Below the pieces are notes generated by a model. The model did not search any database and was not told where the DNA came from. It saw only the letters and a program-made list of their open reading frames with translations. Below are positions 1 to 10,903 of a stretch of DNA of 64,000 nucleotides, in pieces. The DNA lies in the NCBI GenBank assembly GCA_024336345.1, contig JANFOG010000002.1, positions 558,001 to 622,000 of the forward strand, in the 5' to 3' direction. The translations under genes were made by a program, and so were the position numbers. This DNA comes from Mariannaea sp. PMI_226 (lineage: Eukaryota; Ascomycota; Sordariomycetes; Hypocreales; Nectriaceae). Numbering within the stretch: the first letter of the stretch is position 1; every line of letters starts with the position of its first letter.

Positions 1-25
1 ATACTCATCGTCCGATCAAGAGAAA

Positions 26-2037
26 ATGGGCCATGATAGCAAGAGTGGCCCCGACTCAATTACTTCGCCTGGTGAAGGTCTTGCCACATCCTTTCCTGTC
101 TCTGGGGGGCGAGATCATACACACCGCAAGCTCAAGCCTCGCCACATCCAGCTGATTGGTATTGGTGGTACTATCGGCACTGCTCTCTATGTGCGTATTC
201 TGAACAAGAGGAGAATTTAATGCTCTCTCTCTTTTTCTCTCTCCCACTCTCCCTTCCCCTTGTGAAGAGCCCGTCACAAACCCCACTCCTCAATCTTACC
301 CTATTTTCTTCCATTTTTAGTCCAATATGCTCATATGAATGTGTCTCGTTTGCTATTCAGGTTCAAATCGGAAGAGGTCTCATCAATGGCGGCCCCGGTA
401 GCTTATTCATCGCCTTCACCTTCTGGTGTACAGTTATTCTGGCCGTGACTTTGTGCATGGCTGAGATGGTCACATATCTGCCAATTTCGTCCCCATTCAT
501 TCGATTTGCTGGTCGCTACGTTGATGAAGCGTTTGGCTTCGCTGCTGGTTGGAACTTCTTCGTCTTCGAGGCTGCACTGGTACCTTTTGAGGTGACAGCA
601 TGCAATCTCATTCTCAACTTTTGGACCGATGCCATTCCCACTGGCGCCGTGATTGCTATTGTCATCGTGCTGTATGCGCTTATCAACGTCCTAGCGGTCA
701 AGTGGTACGGTGAAACCGAGTTCTGGGCTGCATTGGGAAAATTTCTTTTGATTGTGGGCTTGTAAGAAACTCCACCCATCTATTATCTATTCTGCAGCAA
801 CGTGTAGCAGAGCAGTCTTATGGACCCCATTTTTACTCACACGTTTGCAGGATCATCTTCACCTTCATCGTAATGGTGGGCGGAAATCCCCAACACGACA
901 AGTTCGGATTCAGATACTGGAAGAACCCAGGAGCCTTTACTGAACTCTACTACGAGGGGACTCTTGGCCGGTGGCTTGGATTCTTGCAGTGTCTGATCCA
1001 GGCCTCCTTCACCATTGCTGGTCCTGACTACGTCTCCATGGCGGCTGGTGAAGCTGAGAACCCTCGAGCCGTTATGCCTCGTGCTTACCGGTCGGTATTC
1101 TACCGTTTGACCGGATTTTTCGTCCTTGGATCCCTTGCTGTCGGCATTCTGGTCCCATATAACGACCCCGAGATGACTGCTGCCTTCAAGAATGGTGCTC
1201 CTGGTGCCGCTGCTTCACCTTACGTCGTAGCCATGAACCGTCTTACCATCCCCGTCCTGCCTCACATCGTCAATGCGATGGTGCTGACGGCTGCTTTCTC
1301 GGCTGGCAACTCCTACGTCTACTGCGCCTCCCGATCTCTATATGGTCTCGCGCTTGAGGGCAAGGCACCTAGGTTCCTGACTGTTTGCACAAAGCAGGGT
1401 GTGCCTCTCTACTGTGTCGTTTGTGTCCTCCTCGTCGCCCTTCTCTCTTTCCTCCAGCTGTCCGCAAACACCGCCGTTGTCTTGAACTGGTTCGTCTCTC
1501 TGGTGACAGCATCTCAGCTGATCAACTTCTCCGTCATGTGCACCACATACTTGTGCTTTTACCGAGCCCTCAAGGCCCAGGGTATCAGCCGAGACAGCCT
1601 GCCTCACAAGTCCATGTTGATGCCATATGCTGCTTGGTATGGACTGGTTGCTTCATTCATCATGGCCTTTGTTGGAGGATATACTGTCTTCCTGCCTCTC
1701 CCAGGCTACTGGAACGTGCCAGATTTTCTCTTCTCGTAAGTTCATTTGTTTTTCTTACGATACTTTGCAATAGTGTACTAACTTGGAAACAGATACACCA
1801 TGATTGGAGTCTGCCCCGTCCTTTACATCGGTTATAAGCTTATCTACAAGACGAAGATCCTGAAGCCTGAGGAGGTCGACCTCTTCCAAGACCTCGATGA
1901 GATTGAAGAGTACGAGCGCAACTACGTACCACAAAAAGCCTCGTGAGTTATATTGCTTCCTTCGCCTGGAAGAGACAACAGCTGACCAAAGCCACAGGAG
2001 CCGATTTGAGCAAATCTTGGATAAGTTGTTTAGTTAA
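26..2037 (+). CDS. Amino acid permease, five exons (APC superfamily, fungal YAT type)
   Basis: Plasma-membrane proton-coupled amino acid uptake is the expected role; the substrate cannot be read from sequence. Exons I place: 26-190, 361-761, 851-1735, 1793-1942 and 1998-2037. They join in frame to 546 residues, the usual length of this family. The first exon ends in the conserved N-terminal stretch HIQLIGIGGTIGTALY and the second continues VQIGRGLINGGPGS, the family hallmark around the first membrane segment. Many hydrophobic segments follow, consistent with the usual 12. The hydrophilic tail EEVDLFQDLDEIEEYER is typical of the cytosolic C-terminus. All introns are GT-AG, the first being 170 bases. 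The start at 26 is the first in-frame ATG and precedes a normal hydrophilic N-terminus. The promoter lies outside the window. Family call is firm; substrate is unknown. Confidence 0.93.
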
Positions 2038-2920
2038 GCAACATGTTATTGTTTTGAGCACCGCATGCCTAGATTAGAAAGGACATGATTGATACGAAGC
2101 TCCTGAATGAATATGAATGCCATTCTTAATACCCCATTCGATTGATGCCTAAGTCCACAGTTCGGTCGTAGTTTGATTTATCCCCACAACTATCATTAGA
2201 ACAGTAAAAACTCGAAAGGAGGCTGTAGAAGGGCTGACGTTACTATGCCCAAGCTGAGAATTGCCATCTGTGTATTCACTAAAGCTTTGCCTCGCGATTA
2301 TTCAATCGTCATACTTCCTTGCGGTGTCTGAGGACCCATGGCATGACCGGTACCACCTTCATCCGGATTCTTAGTTCCTCTCTCACATTTTCTGCCCTCT
2401 TGGAACATGAATCGCTAGGCCACAATGTAGCACTCGTGGCAGCTGTCGAGCCGGCTCTTTCGAGGTCAGTTGCGTGTCTCGACTGTAGCCAAGGCAATTT
2501 CGTGAGGGATTCAGCACTCTTGCACAGTAGTGTGAGCCTCGAAGCATCGGTTTATCATGAATAAGTTCCGTTTGCTGGAGGTGACTCCAGTTAGGATAAA
2601 TGTACATGAAGGGCTGGCATATTACAAATGGTATTTAGGACTTTGGTGAGCGTATGGTACAGGAAAATGGACGAGAGCAGTGAAAGGTCTTGTCTGGGCA
2701 TGTAAAGAAACAACACGCATTGTTAGAAAGAAAGCACAGTTGGAGTTTTGTGCACCTTGATTGATCTATCTACTGATACGACAGTAAGAAATAATCTGAA
2801 AACTTTTGTTTCCAATGTGAAATGAATAATGTATCGAAAAATGAGTTGCTTTTTCCATGGAGATGAGTGAAACAGAGCAGTTGCTAGACATGTTTTTCTG
2901 AAAGGCTTCTCTCCTCACAG
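2038..2920. other. Intergenic, convergent 3' ends of permease and ABC transporter
   Basis: The stretch separates two genes that converge on it, so it should hold two 3' untranslated regions and terminators. Only short overlapping reading frames without domain signals are present. No RNA gene or repeat was recognised. Confidence 0.6.
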
Positions 2921-5900
2921 CTACTGACTCTCTTCACCAGATTCACCATGTTCTCCTCCAGCAAGTGTAAGGTCCTTGGCTGGGCCGCAACTTTGAACTA
3001 TTCCGTGGTCCAACCTCAAACACCAATTTGCGTCTTCTACGGCTTCGAGTCGATGCGCAATGGTGATGACGGTGCTCTTCGACAGCTCCTCTCTCAAGAT
3101 GCGTTGCACACGAGCAGCAGTTCCCCGGTCGATGGATGCCGTTGCTTCATCTAGGATGACTAGTCCGCTTCTTCGCAGCACCGCGCGTCCGATGCCCACG
3201 AGCTGACGCTGGCCTTGGCTCAGGTTCTTACCGCCTGCGTCTATCTGTGAATAGAGATTCCATTCATCACCCAGGACGCGATGAATTGCATTGTTGCACT
3301 CGTCGTCAGTAAATTTTCCCTCGGGATCGATGTTGTCACGCAACGTGCCGGGGAATAGTGTCGGGTCTTGCTGAATGAACGTGACGCGGTTCCGCAAAGA
3401 AGTTCGGTTGATTTGCGACAGATCGATGCTACCGATAGTTACCCTGCCGCCAGATGGTGCTTGAGTTGCCAACAGGGCGTTTGCAATGGTTGACTTGCCG
3501 GATCCTGTCCGGCCTAGGACAGCGCAAGTCGAGCCGCCAGGGATCTCAAAGGTAACCTCTTTCAGGACAGACGGGAGGTTATCGGCGTATTTGAATGACA
3601 TGGTCTCAAAACGGACGTTGTCACAGGGGCGTGGCCAGTCTTCTGGGGGCTCAATGTCGCCACTCGGTTCCTCGGGGATGTGATTTAGTGCGTCGACTCG
3701 CTCCAAAGACACGGCATCAAGTTGCAGAGCGGCAAAGCGATCGCATAGAAGTTGAACAGCAGCCATTGCAACGGTTGTCTGGGTCAGGACGAAACCAATG
3801 GCACTGGCTGGTGTACCGTGCCAGACCATGAAAAGTATCAAGAAGGTGCGGGTAATGGACGACGACATGCCTAGTCTAAAGTCAAGCCAAAATGCCATGC
3901 TCCAGAAGAAATGATCCTGTTTCTGGAAATCATCAACGGCACTAAGATGCTTGTCCTGAAAGCGTCCCTCGACCCGCAATGCTCTAATGGTAACAAGGCC
4001 GTCTTGCATCACACCAATGTTGGCGATGATTGGCGTTAGATATCTCATCTCCATGCGACGGAGGGACCGTGAGATGGGAACATAAATGCGGAAGAAGTAG
4101 ACAAAAAGCAGTGCCACAAGAATAAGGATGATGACTAAAACGGGCTGGTGGGACATAATAGCAATCAAGCTCAGGACCAGAGCGATGAAGCTATAGATGA
4201 ACGATTCGAGAGGGGCGAGAATTCCACCGTCAACCATACCCATATCGGCAATGAGACGATTCTTGAGTTGACCGGTCGGTGTGGTATCATGATATCGGAA
4301 TGAAGCCTTGCTAACTTTGTCGATAGCAATGGCGAACAAGCCTCGGGCAGCGTTGACGCTGATCTGGGCAAGAAGCAACTGAGCGACGGCGAATGATACG
4401 ATCTGAGCACCTGAAATACCACCGAGAACGTAAAGCCAAGTCTTGGGATGGTTGCTGGGGTTGGGAAGGCCCCAGTAACCACCGAGCACGATGTTGGATG
4501 TGTTCGCGGATTCGTTGCCCCAGGCTTCGAGGAGCTGGGCTCGAGCAATATCACAGAAGCGAGAGAATCCATAGAAGATAGCTAGGGAAACCCATAGATA
4601 CCACCCACCTGCGACCATGTACTTGAGATAAATAGAGAGGGGGATGCTACCTGTCTTGGACGGCTCCTCGGGTTCTTGCTTGGCCTCTGTGCTAACAACT
4701 GCAGGCTCGTCTAAGGTAGCTCCTTGTGGCTGAGTGTTGTCATGTGCGGAGTTGGAGTGGAGAGGGTGTCGAAGCTCTTCTTGAAGTTCCTCTTCAGATA
4801 GAACGTGGGCCTGACCGTCGATAATGTCAACGACTTGATCCGCATGTCGGAGAACTAAGTCATCACGGTGAGTGACCATGACGATTGTTCGACCCTGAGC
4901 AAGTGGCCCACAGAGGAAACGGCGCACGATGGTGCTAGCTGTGTCATGGTCCAAAGCAGCGAGAGGATCGTCGAGAAGAAGAATGCGGCATTGACTATAC
5001 ACGGCTCTGGCGAGAGCGACGCGGGCCTTTTGTCCACCAGAAAGACCGATACCTCCCTCTTCCAGCTTGGTCTGATCTCCCTTATAAAGGATAGCCAAGT
5101 CACTTCCTAGGGCGCAAGCGTGAATGACTTGTTGATAACGGTCGGCATCGAACTTCTCATGGAAGACAATGTTCTCCTTGATAGTCTTGCTCTGAAGCCA
5201 AGGGAGCTGCTGCCCGTAGGCAATAGGTTCGTTGGGGCGGGAGAAGTGGCCGCTTCGATGCTCCATCTCATTGAGCATCGCAAGGAGGAGGCTGGACTTT
5301 CCAGAACCAACCTTGCCTCGAATAACCGACAAACCAGTGGTGAATCTGACAGTAAGGTCACGGAGAACCAGCTGATCCATCAAAGGCCGAGAAAAAGACG
5401 CGGAGGTGAGTTCAAAGTCACTGCTTGCATTGGCATCAGGTTCTTCATCTCGGTCAGGCTCTGCCATGTACTTATTGACTCGTTCGACAGGAACCATTGC
5501 CTTGAAGTAGGCCGAGATGAGATCGAAAGCCTCCTTGACGCTGGCCTCCAGATGGTTGAAGAGCTGCAACGATGGCCAGATTACATCATTGGGAAGGCCC
5601 TGGCCAAGAGTCAGAGTGTACAGAGAGATACTCGCCAGAGGGTACATCGCTCCACCCAGCACGTTAACCGTCGAGATCGCAGCACTGACTGTAGAAATTT
5701 GCAGCCGTTTGCGCATCTCTAGATCACGAAACTTCATAATCCTGCTGCTCCACGACGACGTCCACCCGTTAAGCTTCAGCGGCCGGCTTGCTTCCACAAA
5801 GTGCGAGACCGCTTGGGCACGCCGGTCCGAATATGCTGCCCTCTGCCTCTCAAGCTTGATCAACAGCCGGACAAGAAATGAGTTGAAGGTAAGGAACAGC

Positions 5901-7351
5901 AGCATCAGCCCAAAGCCGAGGCACGATGACCATCCCATGATGTCAATGAGATAGTACACGGTGAAGATGACTTTAATGGGCTGGGAGACGACCTTTGAGA
6001 ATTCCCAGAATCTCTGGGAAATTTCGTAGGTGTCTCCTCGGACCAAATTGATAACCTTTGCATTTGATGCAGATTGGTTTGACGTATCAACCTTTGTTGC
6101 CTTGGCTTTCTTACCACCGCGGAAGCGAGAGAAGAATCTCGACAGCCTGCTACCAGGTTCCTCAAGCGCTCCAGGAGGACTATCCGCCGTAATTGGGTCC
6201 TTCTCTGCGGATTCAGATCCAGCCACAGCTCGAGTCAGGAGCTTACCGAATAAGGCAATAAAGGCCTCTCCACGGCTCCGCTCATATGCTTTGCGAGCAT
6301 ACCAACCAGAGGAGGTCTTTACGATTTGGCGCATGGTGTCTATGGTAAGCATGACCACACACCACAGAGCAGCTTCAGAAGGGTCGCCCTTATCGAGAGA
6401 GTCGTAGAGCTTGCTAGTCAGGCGGATGTTTGACACTTCGGACACCTTTTCGACGATGGCGAGTGTAGTGGCGATGAAGATATCTAGGCCATTGGCTTCG
6501 GCTAATCGACTGAGAAGCTGACCCTCGAGTTCACGGAAGGCCATGTAAAGACGGGTGTGCTGGAACTCAAAGGGTAGTTGCCAGACATCTTCGACCGTAA
6601 TTTCTCGTCCTCGAGCCAGCTTGGCGAGAGGATAAACCCAAGTGAGACTCCAGAATTGGAAAAGAGTGAGATTATCTTCTGGGCTTCTGAATTCATAGCT
6701 TGGAGGAATGTGGCGGTTTCCAATGAGCGAAGCGTCCCAGGCGGGATCTCGAAGAGGCATATTTCCAATTGCGAGAATAGCCAGGATGACAAGGGCAGTC
6801 CTGCTGAGGCGGAGAGGGTCCAAAATACCGTCATAGTTTTTACCAAGAAAATAAATACCATAGATTGTCAGATATGCTGCCAAAAACAGAGCATAAAGGA
6901 GAAGGAGAAGTTTTGGAGTTTTCCTTGGACGGTCGAAGGTGGTAATAAGAGCCGCAATAAGCCAAGACACGGTTTCAAAAACGTAGAGCAAGTTCCGAGA
7001 GTGAATAACGACAGAGGTGATAGATAGTAGAAGACCAAGAAGACAGATGACAGTGAGGGATAGAGTCCAGAAGTTCCAGGATCTGCCCTTTACAGACTCA
7101 GGAGTCTCTTGGGCGAATGGCTTCAGCCAGGCGGGGAGTCGTTTTTGAATCTGATGCCGCGTTACATAGAGAAGGAGCGTGACGACGGAAAACACAGCGA
7201 GACCAAAAATGATGGCCGTGTCAGGTTTAGATAGATGCAAGCCTCCGAGTTGATGGAGAGCGCTGCCATAGGGGAGGTTGGAAGCCATGAGAACTTGGTT
7301 GTCCCTCAGACTAAGTGGCGAATATGAGAAATCCATGACTGGGGAGAACAA
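2921..7351 (-). CDS. Full-length ABC transporter, ABCC/MRP subfamily
   Basis: One uninterrupted frame of 1476 residues, the normal length for a fungal ABCC pump. Order: an N-terminal membrane block like TMD0 (about 45-200), TMD1 (about 290-620), NBD1, TMD2 (about 910-1200), NBD2. NBD1 has Walker A GKVGSGKSS (about 679-687), signature LSGGQ (770-774) and Walker B LLLDDP, where the usual catalytic Glu is Asp. That is a known ABCC asymmetry, so only NBD2 is expected to hydrolyse ATP efficiently. NBD2 has GRTGSGKST (about 1280-1288), LSQGQ (1377-1381) and LVILDEA (about 1397-1403). The likely job is ATP-driven export, or vacuolar sequestration, of organic anions, glutathione conjugates, toxins or drugs. 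No biosynthetic cluster surrounds it, so a self-resistance role is not supported. Met6 is an alternative start. Confidence 0.95.
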   Translation of the reverse strand: MFSPVMDFSYSPLSLRDNQVLMASNLPYGSALHQLGGLHLSKPDTAIIFGLAVFSVVTLLLYVTRHQIQKRLPAWLKPFAQETPESVKGRSWNFWTLSLTVICLLGLLLSITSVVIHSRNLLYVFETVSWLIAALITTFDRPRKTPKLLLLLYALFLAAYLTIYGIYFLGKNYDGILDPLRLSRTALVILAILAIGNMPLRDPAWDASLIGNRHIPPSYEFRSPEDNLTLFQFWSLTWVYPLAKLARGREITVEDVWQLPFEFQHTRLYMAFRELEGQLLSRLAEANGLDIFIATTLAIVEKVSEVSNIRLTSKLYDSLDKGDPSEAALWCVVMLTIDTMRQIVKTSSGWYARKAYERSRGEAFIALFGKLLTRAVAGSESAEKDPITADSPPGALEEPGSRLSRFFSRFRGGKKAKATKVDTSNQSASNAKVINLVRGDTYEISQRFWEFSKVVSQPIKVIFTVYYLIDIMGWSSCLGFGLMLLFLTFNSFLVRLLIKLERQRAAYSDRRAQAVSHFVEASRPLKLNGWTSSWSSRIMKFRDLEMRKRLQISTVSAAISTVNVLGGAMYPLASISLYTLTLGQGLPNDVIWPSLQLFNHLEASVKEAFDLISAYFKAMVPVERVNKYMAEPDRDEEPDANASSDFELTSASFSRPLMDQLVLRDLTVRFTTGLSVIRGKVGSGKSSLLLAMLNEMEHRSGHFSRPNEPIAYGQQLPWLQSKTIKENIVFHEKFDADRYQQVIHACALGSDLAILYKGDQTKLEEGGIGLSGGQKARVALARAVYSQCRILLLDDPLAALDHDTASTIVRRFLCGPLAQGRTIVMVTHRDDLVLRHADQVVDIIDGQAHVLSEEELQEELRHPLHSNSAHDNTQPQGATLDEPAVVSTEAKQEPEEPSKTGSIPLSIYLKYMVAGGWYLWVSLAIFYGFSRFCDIARAQLLEAWGNESANTSNIVLGGYWGLPNPSNHPKTWLYVLGGISGAQIVSFAVAQLLLAQISVNAARGLFAIAIDKVSKASFRYHDTTPTGQLKNRLIADMGMVDGGILAPLESFIYSFIALVLSLIAIMSHQPVLVIILILVALLFVYFFRIYVPISRSLRRMEMRYLTPIIANIGVMQDGLVTIRALRVEGRFQDKHLSAVDDFQKQDHFFWSMAFWLDFRLGMSSSITRTFLILFMVWHGTPASAIGFVLTQTTVAMAAVQLLCDRFAALQLDAVSLERVDALNHIPEEPSGDIEPPEDWPRPCDNVRFETMSFKYADNLPSVLKEVTFEIPGGSTCAVLGRTGSGKSTIANALLATQAPSGGRVTIGSIDLSQINRTSLRNRVTFIQQDPTLFPGTLRDNIDPEGKFTDDECNNAIHRVLGDEWNLYSQIDAGGKNLSQGQRQLVGIGRAVLRRSGLVILDEATASIDRGTAARVQRILREELSKSTVITIAHRLEAVEDANWCLRLDHGIVQSCGPAKDLTLAGGEHGESGEESQ

Positions 7352-8452
7352 TGCTTACTCAAAACAGTGCTGCTAGAGATGAGGAACAGAGTAAGGAGAT
7401 GCGGTCCAGGTCCTACCAAGAAGAATCTGCGCAGCAGATCGATCAATGGTTGAAGACGGCCGAAAATTCCCAAACCCGGGTAAGAGGAGGTTCTTCCTAT
7501 TATAGAGCAGATAGAATAGACATAATACTGTCTAATACCACCAAACGCTATTCTTGGAAGAAAAGAATTGGAATCTAGTTGAGTCAAAGAGCTTGCATAA
7601 AAGTAAACTCTTATATACAGCGTCAAGCAATTGGCGAAGTCTCTTGAGAATCTTGCCGGAATGCAAAAAAAAACGAAGTGATAGACGTGCAGGGCAACGG
7701 GCAAAACAGAGTTTAGCAGGCGTATCTAAGCCATTGACTACTCAATGGCAAACCTTGAATACGGAAATGCGTCGAAAAACAGAAACAATGAAGATGATGA
7801 TGAACTGGCCTGTTTGGGAGGCTGGCAAAGCTGGAGCTCGGGGGAGATCTCGGTGAGGAGCGAATGCAGATCACCCTCGGAGCTACTACCCCTCATTACG
7901 GGGATCGGTCGTCTAGGCACGTTTTACGACGCGGTTACTAAGTCGTCAGGAGGCCCGAGAACACGTCTATTTAGCGCGCGACTATGTACTTTTCTGTAAG
8001 ATACGGGAAAGGTTGGCGAGGATCTAACTGCATGAGCGTTCAGTGGCCTGGGGTGTTGTGGAGAAGCCATGAAGAAGGGGGGAAGGGAGTGGAGCAAGTC
8101 ATGTCCGAAATTCCAGCCGGGCATTGGTGTCGATATTGGCTATGGATGTTAGCATGACGGTGCGAATGGAGGTGAAGAGTAGTTAGCATGAAATCAGAGG
8201 AGTTGCTCGGTTGCGAAGGGATTAATTGCTGACAGGAGTGGAATGAGCAAATCATGACATGATATAAAGCTGGCTATATCGCCTGTTGAGGCACAAAATC
8301 ACATGGCAGTATGTTCGGAACTTGGTCCAGAGAAATAGGTAAGTCATAAATGCATTTTTGCGTATGGCTAGCATCAGTTGCGTCGTAATGAATGCGCCAT
8401 CACGGATTATTATTTCATGAGTTATTCGTACACGCCAGTCCCTTTTCCAGAA
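7352..8452. other. Intergenic, ABC transporter promoter side
   Basis: It holds the upstream region of the ABC transporter and the 3' flank of the copper protein gene. Two overlapping frames here look like chance openings in a 5' leader. A TGAGCAAA word near 8244 resembles a yeast Mac1 copper element but lies downstream of the copper gene. Nothing else was recognised. Confidence 0.5.
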
Positions 8453-9247
8453 TTAGATCATCAAACCCGCACCAACAACAACCATGGAGAGCGCAGTTAT
8501 CGCCATGCCGCCGAAGCCAGTGGCGGCCCAGGTCATCTTCATAGAGGGGGCAGCATTGCCACTGGTGGTAGCAGCAGCAGTTGACTGAGTCGAAGATGAG
8601 GTGGAAGAAGCAGTGGTCTTCGTGCCGGTGGTGGTGGAGCTTGAAGAATCAGAGCTGGAACCGCTGACAAGAGCCGTGAGCTTGCTGTCATCGGTGAAGG
8701 AGGCCTTGACGGAAGAGGCGTTTTTGCATGCGCTGGGGGCATCGGCGGAGCCCTTGACGAAGTTGGCAGCGATGCACTGAGGGGGGGAATTATGTCAGCC
8801 ATGTTGCCTGTAATAGGTGAATTGATGGGCCGAGCCAAAACCACTTACCTGGTACAGAAGACCATCAGGACCACTGGCGACAACGCCCACAATACCCTTC
8901 TTGCCGACAAAACTGCTGTTGATAGTGATGGTAGGCTCACAGAAATCGCCCAGCCCGCTCTGCTGTACGATGGGGAAGACCTGCTGCCAGCCCGACTTGG
9001 CGGTCTGATCTGTTGTCGCTCGGAACAGCCAGTTGACCTGCTCGTGAGTGGATTTCAGAGCAATGGCCTCTCCGCCAACGTGGAAGTCGACGACGTTGTC
9101 CTTGGAAAAGTCTGGCTCGAAGCCACCGCAAGGAGAATCGCCCTCGTTGTCATCACTGAAGCCGATGGACTTGGGATACTCGAGGAGGAAGTGGGCAGAA
9201 GAGACACTGCACAGGGCGGCGGCGGAGAGGAGAGTAGTGGCGCGCAT
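8453..9247 (-). CDS. BIM1/X325-like copper-binding GPI-anchored protein
   Basis: Two exons, 8849-9247 and 8453-8776, joined across a 72-base GT-AG intron with a CTGAC branch site, give 240 residues. A signal peptide (1-18) ends ...VSSA, so the mature protein starts with His19. A free N-terminal His is the hallmark of LPMO-like proteins, whose amino terminus and side chain bind copper. The stretch HFLLEYPKSIGF followed by CGGFEPDF matches my memory of the X325/BIM1 family, which serves in copper acquisition rather than polysaccharide oxidation. Candidate further copper ligands are mature His38 or His50 and a downstream Asp. A Ser/Thr-rich linker and a hydrophobic C-terminus ending GAGLMI indicate a GPI anchor at the cell surface. 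It is divergent from a ferric/cupric reductase. Confidence is high for the fold and moderate for the copper role. Confidence 0.86.
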
Positions 9248-9380
9248 TGTGACCGTGGGTGGATTTAGGCGTTAATGTTGCGAGATGGAGGTTGTTGAGG
9301 AGAGAAGAGGAAGGAGAGGGAGGAGAGCGAGGGCAGGAGTGGTTTGTTGGGAAGACAAGCGGATGATCTAGGAACTGAAT

Positions 9381-9410
9381 GAAGCAAAGGGAAGCAAAGG
9401 GAAGCAAACA
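9381..9410. repeat. Three tandem GAAGCAAAgg decamers upstream of the copper protein
   Basis: The decamer GAAGCAAAGG occurs twice and GAAGCAAACA once, back to back, 134-163 bases upstream of the BIM1-like start. Read on that gene's strand each copy gives TTTGCTTC. That is close to, but not the same as, the Mac1-type copper element TTTGC(T/G)C(A/G). Function is inference. Confidence 0.5.
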
Positions 9411-10800
9411 AAGAGTGTGAGGGACGTCAATGGCTTTTTGTAGCTGCGGCATCAGGGTTACTAGGGAAGACAAGGCTGCTTAGAACATTGTGTGGATCAC
9501 GGAACGGCGGGCACGCAGTGGTGCAACAATGCGACCAGTCGGCTGGATTTCAGATCAGGTACTTGCATGGGTACAGGATGCAATATCTACGCATTACTGT
9601 CGGCCAAGGTCCCTGGTTTCACTCTGAATTATTCATATTCAACCAAGGTACCCTAGGTATCTATCATTATACGCTATTAGGTGAAACTAGCCTTGGCAGC
9701 CGTAACTCTCAGGAAACTGCAGGTCCGTGCCTTGACTTGTGAGGGGATCGTCATCACGACATGTCTTGCTTGGTGCTATAACTGAATTCCGACTGGTTTC
9801 ACTTTTAGAGGCAATTTTATCGTTCCCTCCAATGCACTGATATGTAGTACATGATATATTCTGCGAGTATCCCAGCCATTGACTTGCCTCTACTCTTCCT
9901 GCTGTCACAATTCGATCTTTGGTCGTCCCCCTGCTCAGCCCAAATCCCTTCTCCAACACGAGTTTTGTTCAAAGGAGGAGGCTTGGCGAACCAAGTGGGA
10001 TCTTGAATGGATCGCGCCAATCAGAAGCTGCGCAACGCACGTGCCACTGAGGTTGTTTGAGCAAGTTTATCCTTCTTTCGCCCTCACAACCCGCTCACAT
10101 AATAGAGAAGACTTCTGGGCCAGTCCTGATTTGGCAAATTGTCAGTTCAGAATTCGGTTTGGAACTGCCGTTGCGGTACTGTCGGATTTTCGGATGCCCG
10201 GTACAGGGTTGAGGGATTATAGATATCCACTCTGGAGGGACCAACCAACAATACAAATCAGCTCAAGTTGTGCGGGATGTGAGGGGAATCTGTCGATTAA
10301 ACCCAAGTGACCACAGTTAGTCCGAAACTGAGAGACTTGGACAGACACTAGTCTTGTCTGACTTATTTGACGGTCTCACCTCTAATCGTTTGCATAATAT
10401 ACCTGGTCCTGACGTAAGCGAGGGACGGGTATCTTGTGTTCCGACTCTCTCACTGACCGGAACTTGTGTCTCCATCCTCAACATCATCGCCTCCTTGAGC
10501 AAGTTGTGAGAAATCAGCTCAAAATACGGAGTCAGAGATGAACCAGCCTTAACACCAGACGGCGACTTCCATAGGAGAACCAAAATTCCTGTCTGTAGCC
10601 TGTCTTCAGACCATCTCCTTCATCATCACTCAGGTTCCCTCCTCTCTACCCCATCATCCGTCCCACTCAATTGGTTCCCAAGTACCAGGTCTTTTCACAC
10701 AATTTCACGACATCACGGAGCGACGAGTCACAGAACGAAGTTATGAAATTTTAGACGATTGAAATTTGCTTAGGCTTGAAAACAAAAACAATAATTTTCG

Positions 10801-10808
10801 TTTGCTCG
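10801..10808 (+). promoter_or_regulatory. Copper-response-like octamer TTTGCTCG
   Basis: TTTGCTCG fits the yeast Mac1 consensus TTTGC(T/G)C(A/G) and lies 96 bases upstream of the reductase start. Whether a Mac1/Cuf1-type factor uses it in this fungus is unknown, and an 8-base match can occur by chance. Confidence 0.3.
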
Positions 10809-10903
10809 TACCGGGCTTGATCACCGGTCGTCTTCTGTCGCATACTCCTGGCGAGTAGCAACCTCCATTACCACCAAAGTTTCATCATTCATAGTCGCCC
10901 ATC

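Larger units (their letters stand above)
9248..10903. other. Shared 1.66 kb divergent region of copper protein and metalloreductase
   Basis: Both flanking genes are transcribed away from this interval, so it carries both promoters. It contains a 10-base tandem repeat close to the copper gene and a copper-element-like octamer close to the reductase (listed separately). Short reading frames inside show no domain or signal peptide. Confidence 0.6.

Noticed and set aside
7306..7704. 132-codon frame overlapping the ABC transporter start
   Set aside because: It runs through the leader of the ABC gene on the same strand with leader-like composition and no domain.
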